A stretch of 64,000 nucleotides of DNA from Flammeovirgaceae bacterium UBA7330. Its GTDB lineage: Bacteria > Bacteroidota > Bacteroidia > Cytophagales > Cyclobacteriaceae. Both the position numbers and the translations under genes were made by a program. Shown here one piece after another: positions 17,591 through 26,300 of the stretch (its first letter is position 1; the number at the start of each line of letters is the position of its first letter). The notes beneath the pieces are model-generated. The model was not told the DNA's origin, made no database searches, and was given only the letters and a program-made list of their open reading frames with translations. The stretch is from contig DKPQ01000005.1 in the NCBI GenBank assembly GCA_002471275.1, forward strand, positions 372,001 through 436,000, written 5' to 3'.

Positions 17591-19279
17591 TTACAACGCT
17601 CCTTTTTTCATCTCAACCACCGCAAAATTCGCTGCCCGCGCAGTAAGCGCCATGAAGGTAAGCGATGGGTTATGAGATCCTGTAGAGGACATGCAGGCGC
17701 CGTCAGTCACAAACACATTGTTGCAGGCATGGAGCTGATTCCATTTATTCAGCAGAGAGGTCTCGGGATCAGGACCCATCCTCACACCACCCATCTCATG
17801 GATGTCGAGTCCAGGTGCCTGGCCGGTATCACGGGTGGTGATATTTTCGCAACCAGCCTTCTCCAGCATGTCGGATCCTTGCTTAAAGAAGTCCTGAAGC
17901 AGCAGCTCGTCGTTTTTATCATAATCCACTGATGTGATCAGCTGCGGGATGCCCCATTCATCAACCTCGGTAGTGCTGAGCCGCACATGGCTTTTTTCTT
18001 TGGGGACTGTTTCTGCCTGTGCCATCATGTAGATGGACCAATCCCCTGGCTTGGATATACTTTCTTTAAAGTCTACTCCGAACTGGTCACTGGCTATGCC
18101 CCGTTGCCAGCTTTTGCGCGTTGCTGTGAAATGGATCTGGTACCCTCCTTTAAATGGCATATCATTTTGATACACATTTCGGAAGTTGGGCAACATCACC
18201 GCAGTAGGTCTCCTGCCAAAGTAATAGGTGTCTTCATGGCCTTTGTAAGTGGCAGAAATTTCCCCGCGATAGTTGTGGAAGGCTATATATTTTCCCAACA
18301 AGCCGCTGTCATTTCCCAGTCCGTTTGGGAACCGTTCAGATCTTGAGTTGAGCAGTATCAGGTTGCTGTTTAGGGTGGAGGCATTTAAGAAGATAACCCG
18401 GGCGAAATATTCGGTTGTTTCTTTGGTCAGCCTGTTGATCACTCTCACGCCCTTTGCTTTTCCCAGTGCTTCATCGTAGATGATGGAGTGCACCACGGAA
18501 TCCGGTTGCAAGGTCAGGTTACCGGTCTTTTCTGCCCAGGGAATGGTAGAAGAATTTGAGCTGAAGTAGCCTCCAAAAGGACATCCTCGCTCACATAGGT
18601 TTCGTGCCTGGCATTGACCGCGCCCCTGCTCCAGATGGACCTCCTTAGGCTCGGTCAGGTGGGCACATCGCCCGATGATGGGGTACCGGTCTTTATAATT
18701 TTCTTTGATCGCGGATTGAATATGCTTCTCCACGGCATTCATCTCCCAGGGAGGGAGAAACTCACCGTCTGGCAGCGTTTCCAGCCCATCTTTGTTTCCA
18801 CTGATCCCCACAAACGTCTCTACATGGCTGTACCACTCTGCAAGATCATCATAGCTGATGGGCCATTCCGCACCAAAGCCATCCCGCGCTGGCATTTCAA
18901 AATCAAATTTGCTCCATCGCTGCACCTGCCGTGCCCAGAGGAGAGACTTACCACCCACCTGGTATCCACGTATCCAGTCAAAGGGTTTTTCCTGGATGTA
19001 GGGGTGCTCGGTGTCCTTTAAAAAGAAATGCTCCGTAGCTTCACCAAAAGCATAACACCTCGAAACGATGGGGTTGGCCTCCCGCACCTGATGTGGCATC
19101 TGATTCCTGTGCTCGAAGTCCCAGGGGTTTTTCAATGCCGTGGGGTAATCCTCGAGGTGTTTTACATCTCTTCCTCGCTCGAGGACAAGGGTTTTCATTC
19201 CTTTTTCACAAAACTCTTTTGCTGCCCAGCCCCCGCTGATACCTGATCCGATTACGATGACATCAAAGGTGTTCTCCAT
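17591..19279 (-). CDS. GMC family oxidoreductase (large, FAD-binding subunit)
   Basis: A 562-residue flavoprotein of the glucose-methanol-choline family, probably oxidising a sugar or alcohol. The FAD dinucleotide-binding motif is VIVIGSGISGGWAAKEF (8-24). GGKSLLWARQVQRWS follows near 112-126, and the C-terminal GMC domain has DGACMSSTGSHNPSLTFMALTARAA (in parts near 525-550) with the active-site His-Asn. The small subunit gene lies 12 bases upstream on the same strand. No signal peptide is present in the large subunit; in this family it may be exported with the Tat-signal-bearing partner. Substrate unknown. Confidence 0.92.
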   Translation of the reverse strand: MENTFDVIVIGSGISGGWAAKEFCEKGMKTLVLERGRDVKHLEDYPTALKNPWDFEHRNQMPHQVREANPIVSRCYAFGEATEHFFLKDTEHPYIQEKPFDWIRGYQVGGKSLLWARQVQRWSKFDFEMPARDGFGAEWPISYDDLAEWYSHVETFVGISGNKDGLETLPDGEFLPPWEMNAVEKHIQSAIKENYKDRYPIIGRCAHLTEPKEVHLEQGRGQCQARNLCERGCPFGGYFSSNSSTIPWAEKTGNLTLQPDSVVHSIIYDEALGKAKGVRVINRLTKETTEYFARVIFLNASTLNSNLILLNSRSERFPNGLGNDSGLLGKYIAFHNYRGEISATYKGHEDTYYFGRRPTAVMLPNFRNVYQNDMPFKGGYQIHFTATRKSWQRGIASDQFGVDFKESISKPGDWSIYMMAQAETVPKEKSHVRLSTTEVDEWGIPQLITSVDYDKNDELLLQDFFKQGSDMLEKAGCENITTRDTGQAPGLDIHEMGGVRMGPDPETSLLNKWNQLHACNNVFVTDGACMSSTGSHNPSLTFMALTARAANFAVVEMKKGAL

Positions 19280-19291
19280 ATTATTCAGTCC

Positions 19292-19852
19292 TTATAGCGC
19301 CCATGCTTTTTCTCCATTGTAAGGGATGATCCCTTTTTGCTCACCGGGAACAGGCACATACCTCAATGCTGTGGTGGCACCTTGTTCGGAGGTGAAGTAC
19401 CCGAAGAGGATTGTCGATTTCAAAAGATGATAAAAGTTGGGTGGAGTACCGGGAATTGCATTCCGTTGGTGTTCGGTACGCTGGTTTTCAAGTCCCCTTA
19501 CCACATCGACTTTTTCAGCGGAACTTAACGAAGTAAATCTCTTCCCAAAATTCTTATCTATTTCAGCTTTCAGGTTTGCAAACCCATCCAAAAAGATCTT
19601 TTGATCAATTGGACTAAAGCAATTGGTAACATAACGCTGGATAAAACCCCCAACATTGGCTGCCTTTGCTCCCGGAGAACCCGGAGTTTCCGGGATGATC
19701 GTTTCAGCAATGTCATTGAGAAGCTGGGTATCTCCCCGGTTGAATAATGCATAGGGATGATCAGCAGTTTCACAACCCGATAGCACCGGAGGCAGGAGGA
19801 GGCTTCCTCCCGCAATTACTGATAAACTTGATAAAGCAGCTCTTCTTTTCAT
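19292..19852 (-). CDS. gluconate 2-dehydrogenase subunit 3-like protein
   Basis: A 186-residue small subunit that pairs with GMC flavoproteins. The N-terminus (MKRRAALSSLSVIAGGSLLLPPVLSGCE) combines a Tat-like RR pair with a lipobox-like LSGC at about 23-26, so it is probably exported by Tat as a lipoprotein. The body has the family phrase LLNDIAETIIPETPGSPGAKAANVG (in parts, 44-68). The large subunit starts 12 bases downstream, which supports a two-subunit periplasmic dehydrogenase. Confidence 0.88.
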   Translation of the reverse strand: MKRRAALSSLSVIAGGSLLLPPVLSGCETADHPYALFNRGDTQLLNDIAETIIPETPGSPGAKAANVGGFIQRYVTNCFSPIDQKIFLDGFANLKAEIDKNFGKRFTSLSSAEKVDVVRGLENQRTEHQRNAIPGTPPNFYHLLKSTILFGYFTSEQGATTALRYVPVPGEQKGIIPYNGEKAWAL

Positions 19853-19917
19853 TTGCTGAAAATGATGATAATACTAAAATATCAATTTGGAATGAAAGCA
19901 ATACTCAGTTGAACTTC

Positions 19918-20481
19918 TTATTCAATCTTTTTCCATGACCTATCCTCATCTTTTGCCCATTTTTTCTTCACGTTAATAGCAACTACAGTTTTATTTTCAT
20001 CAATACAATAAACATTTGCCTCATTTAATGGGAGTATTGAAATTGATTTAATCAACTTATCTGTTAAAGAAGATAAATCTGAAACCAAATAGTCACCTTC
20101 TATAAGTATTCCGTTTACAACATATATAAAGTCCTCGTCATTACCAGCTGCAGATAATGCCGACGCATAAGAATATGAAATTTCAGAAAATCGCTTTTGG
20201 TATTTTTCAGTAGAGTATGCTTTCGTCTCAATAATTACTGCACCATCTTTTGCTACTTCTCCATATCGTTTTATTGCTTTTTCACTATGTAAAATTGTGA
20301 CAGTAGTAATATCCTCAGGATCATAATCAATAAGATCAGATCTCAAGTTTGGTTGTTCATCAATTATAAAATGTGGATTTGCACCAAGTTCACCTAATAC
20401 ATCATCCGTAGATATACTTTTAGAGGACTTGCATGAAGAAAGAAAGCATATTAAAAGGATCATAATGACTTTATTCTTCAT
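19918..20481 (-). CDS. lipoprotein with a TonB-plug-like motif, AT-rich
   Basis: A 187-residue lipoprotein (lipobox LSSC, about 14-17). The segment DPEDITTVTILHSEKAIKRY followed by GEVAKDGAVIIETKAY (about 54-89) resembles the plug-domain phrase of TonB-dependent receptors (DIESVTVLKD...YG..GAVIITTK), here without any beta-barrel. Three 60-base lines counted by eye hold 16-20 G+C each, whereas adjoining fabF lines are over half G+C, so the gene may have arrived by transfer. Function unknown. It lies between fabF and the dehydrogenase genes with 65- and 21-base gaps. Confidence 0.75.
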   Translation of the reverse strand: MKNKVIMILLICFLSSCKSSKSISTDDVLGELGANPHFIIDEQPNLRSDLIDYDPEDITTVTILHSEKAIKRYGEVAKDGAVIIETKAYSTEKYQKRFSEISYSYASALSAAGNDEDFIYVVNGILIEGDYLVSDLSSLTDKLIKSISILPLNEANVYCIDENKTVVAINVKKKWAKDEDRSWKKIE

Positions 20482-20502
20482 TTCACAGCGTTTAATTTCA
20501 GG

Positions 20503-21750
20503 TCACACCTTCTTAAACAACGCAATCGCATTATGACCTCCAAATCCAAAAGTGTTGCTCATGGCTACCTTTACGTCTTTTTGGATGGCCTCACCCGTAA
20601 CAAAGTGTAAGCCTTTCGGGATCTCCGGATCGATATTTTCGGTGTTGATCGTCGGTGGGATCACCCCGTCGGTGATGGCTTTCACACTCAGGATTCCTTC
20701 TACAGCTCCGGCGGCTCCCAGCAAATGACCCGTCATCGACTTGGTGGCACTGATCGCCAGGTTGCTCAGGTTTTTACCGAAAACTGTATGGATGGCTTTG
20801 GTCTCGCTGATATCGCCAACCGGTGTTGACGTTGCATGAGGATTGATATAGTCAACTTCATCCGGGTGAACGTTACCTTCTTTCAGGGCGATGTTCATCG
20901 CTTTGGATGCGCCCAAACCTTCCGGATGGGTAGAAGTCATGTGGTAAGCATCTGCTGTCATGGCCGCACCTACAACCTCAGCATAGATTTTGGCTCCTCT
21001 CTTCTTAGCGTGCTCGTATTCCTCCAGGATCAGCGCACCGGCACCTTCACCCATCACGAATCCATCTCGCTCCACGTCAAATGGTCTGGATGCACGACCC
21101 GGATCATCATTTCTTTGCGACATTGCTTTCATGGCACTGAACCCCCCAATTGGGGATTCACTAATAGGACTTTCAGAACCTCCGGTAACAAATACCTTGG
21201 CTTTACCCATCTTGATGTAGTTAAATGCGTCCATAATGGCCGTGTTGGAGGTAGCACATGCTGATACAGTAGTATAGTTTATCCCCATCAGTCCATATTT
21301 CATTGATATCCATCCGGAAGCCATATTAGAGATCAGCTTAGGCACAAAGAAGGGACTGAATCGGGGCGTATTCCCATTTGATACATAACCTCCCCATTCT
21401 TCCTCGAACGTGATCATCCCACCCTGACCTGTTCCCCAGATTACTCCGATGTCAAAGGGATCCATTTTTGAAACATCCAGGCCAGAGTCTTCCATGGCTT
21501 CGGAAGCTGTATACAAAGCATATTGAGTAAAGAGATCACTTCGTTTGATTTCATTCCTGTCCAATCGGTTTTCAGGGTTAAAATCTTTGATTTCGCATGC
21601 GAATTGGGTCCTGAACTGCGAAGCGTCAAATTTGGAGATGGTAGCTGCACAACGTTTTCCGGCAACAGCATTTTTCCAGAATTCATCCACATTATTACCT
21701 AGTGGAGTGAGGGCACCAAGGCCTGTAATAACAACGCGCGTGTTTTGCAT
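20503..21750 (-). CDS. fabF: beta-ketoacyl-ACP synthase (KAS II family)
   Basis: Condenses malonyl-ACP with acyl-ACP in fatty acid elongation. The 415-residue protein shows the catalytic triad Cys165 (VSACATSN), His305 (NPHATSTPVGD) and His342 (MTGHLLGAAGAVEG), and normal length. There is no acpP next to it, unlike the common acpP-fabF order, so it may be a second KAS II copy or belong to a specialised pathway; the gene symbol is by family. It is divergent from the dksA-like gene across a 377-base gap. Confidence 0.92.
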   Translation of the reverse strand: MQNTRVVITGLGALTPLGNNVDEFWKNAVAGKRCAATISKFDASQFRTQFACEIKDFNPENRLDRNEIKRSDLFTQYALYTASEAMEDSGLDVSKMDPFDIGVIWGTGQGGMITFEEEWGGYVSNGNTPRFSPFFVPKLISNMASGWISMKYGLMGINYTTVSACATSNTAIMDAFNYIKMGKAKVFVTGGSESPISESPIGGFSAMKAMSQRNDDPGRASRPFDVERDGFVMGEGAGALILEEYEHAKKRGAKIYAEVVGAAMTADAYHMTSTHPEGLGASKAMNIALKEGNVHPDEVDYINPHATSTPVGDISETKAIHTVFGKNLSNLAISATKSMTGHLLGAAGAVEGILSVKAITDGVIPPTINTENIDPEIPKGLHFVTGEAIQKDVKVAMSNTFGFGGHNAIALFKKV

Positions 21751-21821
21751 GGGTCTTGTTTTTTGAATTTATTTAGCAGCAAATGCTGGGTTTTAACTAC
21801 TCTTAAAAGCTCGAATATAAG

Positions 21822-22070
21822 TCAAGAGTTTTTACCCGTCCTAATAATTTTATTTTTGGGTATAGACGCAGATACAAGTCTGAAAGCCATTAAAATGTAT
21901 CCTTTGTCCCTGGCAAATACCTGTATCAATCCATATAAATAAACAACTAAAACACCGGGACCTGCCTGATAATTCCCCTTGAGATCAAACCCACCAAACC
22001 ATCTCTCATAATCTATTTGCATTAAAATTACACTGGAAACGAGGTTCAGGCTATAATAAAAGATGACCAT
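21822..22070 (-). CDS. possible small membrane protein or gene remnant
   Basis: An 82-codon frame on the minus strand upstream of fabF, encoding a hydrophobic sequence with two or three possible membrane stretches (YYSLNLVSSVILM; GVLVVYLYGLIQVFA). I recognise no family. It fills much of the otherwise empty AT-rich stretch 21751-22127, where nothing else is visible. It could be a remnant of a longer membrane protein gene or chance. Low confidence. Confidence 0.25.
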   Translation of the reverse strand: MVIFYYSLNLVSSVILMQIDYERWFGGFDLKGNYQAGPGVLVVYLYGLIQVFARDKGYILMAFRLVSASIPKNKIIRTGKNS

Positions 22071-22127
22071 TACCGATTTTGATTTGCTTATGTTACTTTA
22101 GCGGTTATTTCCAAAAAAGGTATAGAC

Positions 22128-22511
22128 ATGGCGGAGAAGACCAGATACTCAGACGAAGAATTAAAGGAATTCGAGGAATTGATCAATGAGAAACTCGAAA
22201 AAGCAAGAAACGAGCTTAACTCATTGAGAGATTCGCTCACTCACAAATCTGATGAAGGGACAGACTCAACATATGGAGCGGCCAAGACTTTGGAGGATGG
22301 AGCTGACACAGCAGAAAAAGAACAATTGAGCCAGCTGGCAGGAAGACAACAAAAATTTGTAAATAACCTGGAGAATGCGCTGGTAAGGATTAAAAATGGT
22401 ACTTACGGTATCTGTGTAGACACCGGAAAGCTTATCAGTAAAGAAAGACTGAGAGCTGTGCCACATACCATGCATTCTATTGAATCCAAGCTTAAGGGTT
22501 CTTCAAAATAA
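22128..22511 (+). CDS. DksA/TraR family protein lacking the four-Cys zinc finger
   Basis: A 127-residue protein of the DksA/TraR family, which binds the RNA polymerase secondary channel. The N-terminal coiled coil (about 8-50) and GTYGICVDTGKLISKERLRAVPHT (about 92-114, written here in full family phrase order) are present. Of the four zinc-finger cysteines only one (GIC) remains, a degenerate form common in Bacteroidota. ScpB follows 3 bases after the stop. Confidence 0.92.
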   Translation: MAEKTRYSDEELKEFEELINEKLEKARNELNSLRDSLTHKSDEGTDSTYGAAKTLEDGADTAEKEQLSQLAGRQQKFVNNLENALVRIKNGTYGICVDTGKLISKERLRAVPHTMHSIESKLKGSSK

Positions 22512-22514
22512 TTA

Positions 22515-23075
22515 ATGGATTACCTGGCCAATCATATTGAAGCACTGATATTTTGTGCACCAAAACCCATCGCGGAGAAAGAGTTGCAGTCTTGCCTCAA
22601 AGAGATGTTTGAGGCTGATGTACCTTTAAAAGATATTACTGATGGTATTGCCAAGCTACAGGAAAAATATAAGCATGAAGATTTTTCTTTTGAAGTAGTA
22701 CAAAGTGGTGGCGGGTATCAGTTTTTGACAAAACCGGCTTATCAGGCAAGTATCAGTATCCTGCTGAAACAACAGTCCAAGAAGCGGTTGTCAAATTCTT
22801 CACTGGAGACACTGGCCATCATTGCATACAAACAGCCAGTCACAAAGAGTGAGGTGGAGCAGATAAGAGGCGTAAACTGTGACTATGCTGTACAGAAGCT
22901 GCTGGAAAAGGAATTAGTAGAGATCAAGGGAAAGTCCGAAGGTGTTGGTCGACCACTTCTCTATGGCACCAGCCCGACGTTTATGGACTACTTTGGGATC
23001 AACAGTCTTAAAGATCTTCCTACCCCCAAAGATTTTGCTCAGGATGAGAATACCATTGGAAATCAGGGCGAATAA
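22515..23075 (+). CDS. scpB: segregation and condensation protein B
   Basis: ScpB is the winged-helix dimer that works with ScpA and Smc in chromosome condensation. The 186-residue protein contains the family phrase SLETLAIIAYKQPVTKSEVEQIRGVN (about 96-121, in parts) and GRPLLYGTSPTFMDYFGI near 155-172. Its last base is the first base of the next gene's ATG (TAATG), so the pseudouridine synthase is translationally coupled, the usual scpB-rluB pairing. Confidence 0.97.
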   Translation: MDYLANHIEALIFCAPKPIAEKELQSCLKEMFEADVPLKDITDGIAKLQEKYKHEDFSFEVVQSGGGYQFLTKPAYQASISILLKQQSKKRLSNSSLETLAIIAYKQPVTKSEVEQIRGVNCDYAVQKLLEKELVEIKGKSEGVGRPLLYGTSPTFMDYFGINSLKDLPTPKDFAQDENTIGNQGE

Positions 23076-23851
23076 TGCAGAAAAAACGACCATCCGGTCC
23101 ACGGAAACCCCCTAAAAAGAAGGATCAGCCACCTCCCTCAACCGAAATCCGGCTGAACAAATACATTTCCAATGCCGGAGTATGTAGCCGACGTGAAGCT
23201 GATGAACTCATCAAAGAGGGCAAGATCAAGGTAAATGGCAAAGTGATCGTTGAAATGGGCTATAAAGTCCAGAAGACAGACAAAGTCACCTACCTGGGGA
23301 AGGTACTGAAGACCGAAAAGCTTCAGTATGTCTTGTTAAACAAACCCAAAAATTTTATTACAACCCTAAAAGATGAGAAGGGTCGAAAAGCAGTTATATC
23401 ATTGGTGAAAAACGCTTGTGAAGAGCGGATCTACCCGGTAGGTAGACTGGACAGGGATACCACAGGATTACTTCTTTTTACCAATGATGGGGAGCTGGCC
23501 AAAAAATTGACTCATCCGAGTTTTAAAGTCAAAAAAATTTACCAGGCCACACTCAATAAACCTATCACAAAACAAGATTTTGATGACATTCTCAAAGGAC
23601 TGGAGCTGGAAGACGGATTCATTGCTCCCGATGAGATGGCCATTATCACTGATGATCAGACCTCCCTTGGGATAGAAATCCACAGTGGCCGAAACAGAAT
23701 CATCAGAAGGATCTTCGAACACAAAGGGTATACCGTCGAAAAGCTCGATCGGGTGATGTTTGGTTCATTGACAAAAAAGAACCTTCCCAGAGGCAAATAC
23801 CGCCATTTGACTGAAAAGGAAATCATCAGATTGAAGAATTTTAGTTCGTAA
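23075..23851 (+). CDS. rluB: 23S rRNA pseudouridine synthase, RsuA/RluB family
   Basis: Converts a specific rRNA uridine to pseudouridine. The 258-residue protein has a basic, Pro/Lys-rich N-terminal tail (1-22), an S4 RNA-binding domain (about 25-70) and the catalytic motif GRLDRDTTGLLLFTNDG (123-139) with Asp126. Whether it is RluB, RluE or RsuA cannot be fixed from this sequence; the pairing with scpB favours RluB. Confidence 0.9.
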   Translation: MQKKRPSGPRKPPKKKDQPPPSTEIRLNKYISNAGVCSRREADELIKEGKIKVNGKVIVEMGYKVQKTDKVTYLGKVLKTEKLQYVLLNKPKNFITTLKDEKGRKAVISLVKNACEERIYPVGRLDRDTTGLLLFTNDGELAKKLTHPSFKVKKIYQATLNKPITKQDFDDILKGLELEDGFIAPDEMAIITDDQTSLGIEIHSGRNRIIRRIFEHKGYTVEKLDRVMFGSLTKKNLPRGKYRHLTEKEIIRLKNFSS

Positions 23852-23872
23852 ATACCTTTTTTTATAAGAAAA

Positions 23873-23890
23873 TGTTATGCATGCATAACA
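23873..23890. promoter_or_regulatory. 18-bp perfect palindrome, MarR-like operator without a gene
   Basis: TGTTATGCATGCATAACA is a perfect 18-base palindrome in the gap between rluB (plus) and the convergent tRNA-Phe (minus). MarR-family operators often have this AT-flanked ATGCAT form. About 20 bases on, TATCTTTA (one mismatch to TAnnTTTG) could be a -7 element on the plus strand, yet no credible gene follows before the tRNA terminator. It may also be a simple hairpin terminator for rluB. Confidence 0.5.
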
Positions 23891-23962
23891 AATCCGATGG
23901 ATTTACTATCTTTAGAAAAGTCTGTAAGGATTTAATCTGTGGCTGATAAAAAAGACAGAAAT

Positions 23963-23989
23963 AAAAAAACCCTGCCGAATGACAGGGTT
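23963..23989 (-). terminator. rho-independent terminator of tRNA-Phe
   Basis: On the minus strand a stem AACCCTG / CAGGGTT with an 8-base loop (23968-23989) is followed by seven T (positions 23969-23963 as A on the plus strand). It lies 6 bases beyond the tRNA-Phe 3' end. Confidence 0.85.
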
Positions 23990-23995
23990 CTTTTG

Positions 23996-24068
23996 TGGTG
24001 CTGGGTGGACTCGAACCACCGACTCACGGATTTTCAGTCCGATGCTCTACCACCTGAGCTACAGCACC
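23996..24068 (-). tRNA. tRNA-Phe (anticodon GAA)
   Basis: A 73-base cloverleaf on the minus strand: acceptor GGTGCTG/CAGCACC with discriminator A, D-arm GCTC/GAGC, anticodon loop CTGAAAA giving GAA, and T-loop TTCGAGT. CCA is not encoded. It has its own promoter upstream (24087-24116) and terminator downstream, so it is a single-gene unit. Confidence 0.97.
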
Positions 24069-24086
24069 CTCGGACAAACGTGGGGG

Positions 24087-24116
24087 CAAAAGTAGATAAA
24101 TCTCAGAATCAGACAA
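24087..24116 (-). promoter_or_regulatory. promoter of tRNA-Phe
   Basis: On the minus strand TTG (24116-24114), 19 bases, then TACTTTTG (24094-24087): an exact match to TTG-N19-TAnnTTTG. Transcription would begin near 24080, about 12 bases before the mature tRNA end. Confidence 0.75.
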
Positions 24117-24161
24117 ATATTATTTAGAAATTAAACAGGTTACCCAAAAAGATATGTACAA

Positions 24162-25487
24162 ATGATTCCCCAAATGATATTTTTAGTTGTTCTTCTTGGC
24201 TTCGGTTACCTGCTTTTTCGGCGGATCCGAAGAATCGGTGCCAATATCCACCTGGGCCGTCCGGTGACTATCCGGGGAGAAAGCGCTGCAAGATGGAAAA
24301 AGATGTTGCTGGTAGCTTTTGGTCAGAAGAAGATGTTTAAGCAGCCTTTGCCAGCGTTTTTTCATTTCCTGATTTATATTGGATTTATCATCATCAACAT
24401 TGAGGTATTAGAAATCATCATCGATGGCCTCACCGGTCAGCACAGAATTTTTGCATCTGTGATCAATTCCGGAATATATACGGCACTGCTTTCTTTTTTT
24501 GAAATACTCGCTTTGGGTGTGATGCTGGCTTGTATCCTTTTTCTTATCCGAAGAAATGTTACGGAAGTCAAAAGATTCAGAAAGGTCGAAATGAAAGGAT
24601 GGCCAGCGCTTGACGGTAACCTCATCCTGATCATAGAGATTGTATTGATGGTAGCCATTCTCTCGATGAACGCTTCTGACCTGGTACTCCAATCCAGAGG
24701 GGTGGCCGGATATACACCTACCGGACAGTTCATGATCAGCAGCCTCATATCACCCGCTTTCGAATCTTTGTCTGATCAATCCCTCATCATGATTGAGCGG
24801 GGCGCCTGGTGGTTTCACATCATTGGTATCCTGGCTTTTGCCGTTTATGTCACATATTCCAAGCACCTGCATATCTTCATGGCTTTTCCCAATACCTATT
24901 ACAGCCGCCTGGATGTGCCAGGGAAAATGAATAACATGGAAGCGATCACCAATGAAGTAAAAATCATGCTGGGGATGCCCAACACCGATCAGGCTACCCC
25001 ACCCTCTGAAGGCATGAAGTTTGGCGCCAAAGATATCAATGACCTGACCTGGAAAAACCTGATGGACGCTTATGCATGTACGGAATGCGGAAGGTGCACC
25101 ACCCAATGCCCGGCGAATCAGACAGGTAAGAAACTTTCTCCAAGAAAAATCATGATGGATACACGGGACCGGATGGAGGAAGTCGGAAACAGTTTACAAT
25201 CCGGAGGCAAAGGGCTGGATGATGGCAAGTCTCTGCTGAAAGACTACATCAGCAAGGAAGAAATCAATGCCTGTACCAGTTGTAACGCCTGTGTGGAAGC
25301 ATGTCCGGTAAATATCAGTCCATTGGAGATCATTCTGGAGCTTCGCAGGTATGTAGCCATGGAGGAATCCGGCTCACCCCAGTCCTGGAACTCGATGTTT
25401 TCTAATGTAGAAACGAATTTTGCTCCGTGGAAATTTCCTTCCAGCGACCGGTTTAAATGGGCAGATCAATTAAAAGAACAACAGTAA
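24162..25487 (+). CDS. membrane iron-sulfur protein, HdrC/NarI-like (4Fe-4S) subunit
   Basis: A 441-residue protein. The N-terminal half (about 1-240) has several membrane helices with scattered His, resembling NarI-type membrane subunits. The C-terminal half holds two [4Fe-4S] motifs, CTECGRCTTQCP (about 305-316) and CTSCNACVEACP (about 370-381). With the HdrB-like protein encoded next it should form a membrane-bound electron-transfer complex related to DsrMK/HdrDE, accepting or donating electrons to the quinone pool. The actual substrate is unknown. The stop overlaps the next ATG (TAATG). Confidence 0.88.
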   Translation: MIPQMIFLVVLLGFGYLLFRRIRRIGANIHLGRPVTIRGESAARWKKMLLVAFGQKKMFKQPLPAFFHFLIYIGFIIINIEVLEIIIDGLTGQHRIFASVINSGIYTALLSFFEILALGVMLACILFLIRRNVTEVKRFRKVEMKGWPALDGNLILIIEIVLMVAILSMNASDLVLQSRGVAGYTPTGQFMISSLISPAFESLSDQSLIMIERGAWWFHIIGILAFAVYVTYSKHLHIFMAFPNTYYSRLDVPGKMNNMEAITNEVKIMLGMPNTDQATPPSEGMKFGAKDINDLTWKNLMDAYACTECGRCTTQCPANQTGKKLSPRKIMMDTRDRMEEVGNSLQSGGKGLDDGKSLLKDYISKEEINACTSCNACVEACPVNISPLEIILELRRYVAMEESGSPQSWNSMFSNVETNFAPWKFPSSDRFKWADQLKEQQ

Positions 25488-26290
25488 TGGAATCCGAAAA
25501 TATCAAAGTACCCACAGTAGCAGAATTGTCATCACAAGGCAAGTCACCAGAGGTTCTGTTTTGGGTGGGCTGTGCCGGATCTTATGATGACCGGTATAAA
25601 AAAGTCACTGAGGCGTTTGTCCGTATCCTTCACCACCTCAAAATCGATTATGCAGTGTTGGGACCCGAGGAGACCTGTACAGGAGACCCTGCCAGGAGAG
25701 CGGGCAATGAATTTTTGTTCCAGATGCAGGCGATGGCAAACATCCAGGTGCTCAATGGTTATCAAATTAAGAAGATCGTCACCGCATGTCCACATTGCTT
25801 CAACACACTGAAAAATGAGTATCCCGACCTGGGAGGAAATTATGAAGTGATCCATCACTCACAGTTTTTGCAGCAATTGATTGATGAGGGCAAGATCAAG
25901 ATGAAAGAGCAGGGCGATTTTGAAGGAAAGAAAATTACTTATCACGATTCCTGCTTTCTGGGGCGTGCAAATGGTGTCTATGAAGCGCCCAGAAAAGTGC
26001 TGGAAGCGCTGGATGCTGAGCTGGTAGAGATGAAACGATGCCGTACCAAAGGGCTGTGTTGCGGAGCAGGGGGAGGACAGATGTTTAAGGATGCGGAGCC
26101 GGGAAGCAAAGAAATTAATATTGAAAGGACAGAGGAAGCCCTGGCATCAGGTGCATCTACCGTAGCTGTGGCCTGCCCATTTTGTATGACCATGATGTCG
26201 GATGGGGTGAAATTCAAAGGTCGGGATGCTGATGTCAAAGTTTTAGATCTGGCGGAACTCATTGCTAAATCGGAAGGTTTATTGAAGTAA
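25487..26290 (+). CDS. HdrB-like (Fe-S)-binding protein with CCG domains
   Basis: A 267-residue soluble partner of the membrane iron-sulfur protein. I use the ATG at 25487, which overlaps the preceding stop, instead of an ATG at 25457 that would run 31 bases into the upstream gene. Two cysteine-rich CCG-type segments are visible: CPHCFNTLKNEYPDLGG (about 91-107) and, after DSCFLGR, GLCCGAGGGQMFK (about 184-196) with ACPFCMTMM near 229-237. In HdrB such cysteines bind the catalytic non-cubane cluster. The cellular disulfide or other substrate is not known. Confidence 0.88.
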   Translation: MESENIKVPTVAELSSQGKSPEVLFWVGCAGSYDDRYKKVTEAFVRILHHLKIDYAVLGPEETCTGDPARRAGNEFLFQMQAMANIQVLNGYQIKKIVTACPHCFNTLKNEYPDLGGNYEVIHHSQFLQQLIDEGKIKMKEQGDFEGKKITYHDSCFLGRANGVYEAPRKVLEALDAELVEMKRCRTKGLCCGAGGGQMFKDAEPGSKEINIERTEEALASGASTVAVACPFCMTMMSDGVKFKGRDADVKVLDLAELIAKSEGLLK

Positions 26291-26300
26291 CTTTGTAGCT

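Noticed and set aside
23939..24127. 62-codon plus-strand frame across tRNA-Phe
   Set aside because: It is antisense to the tRNA and its terminator; such frames are open by chance of tRNA sequence.
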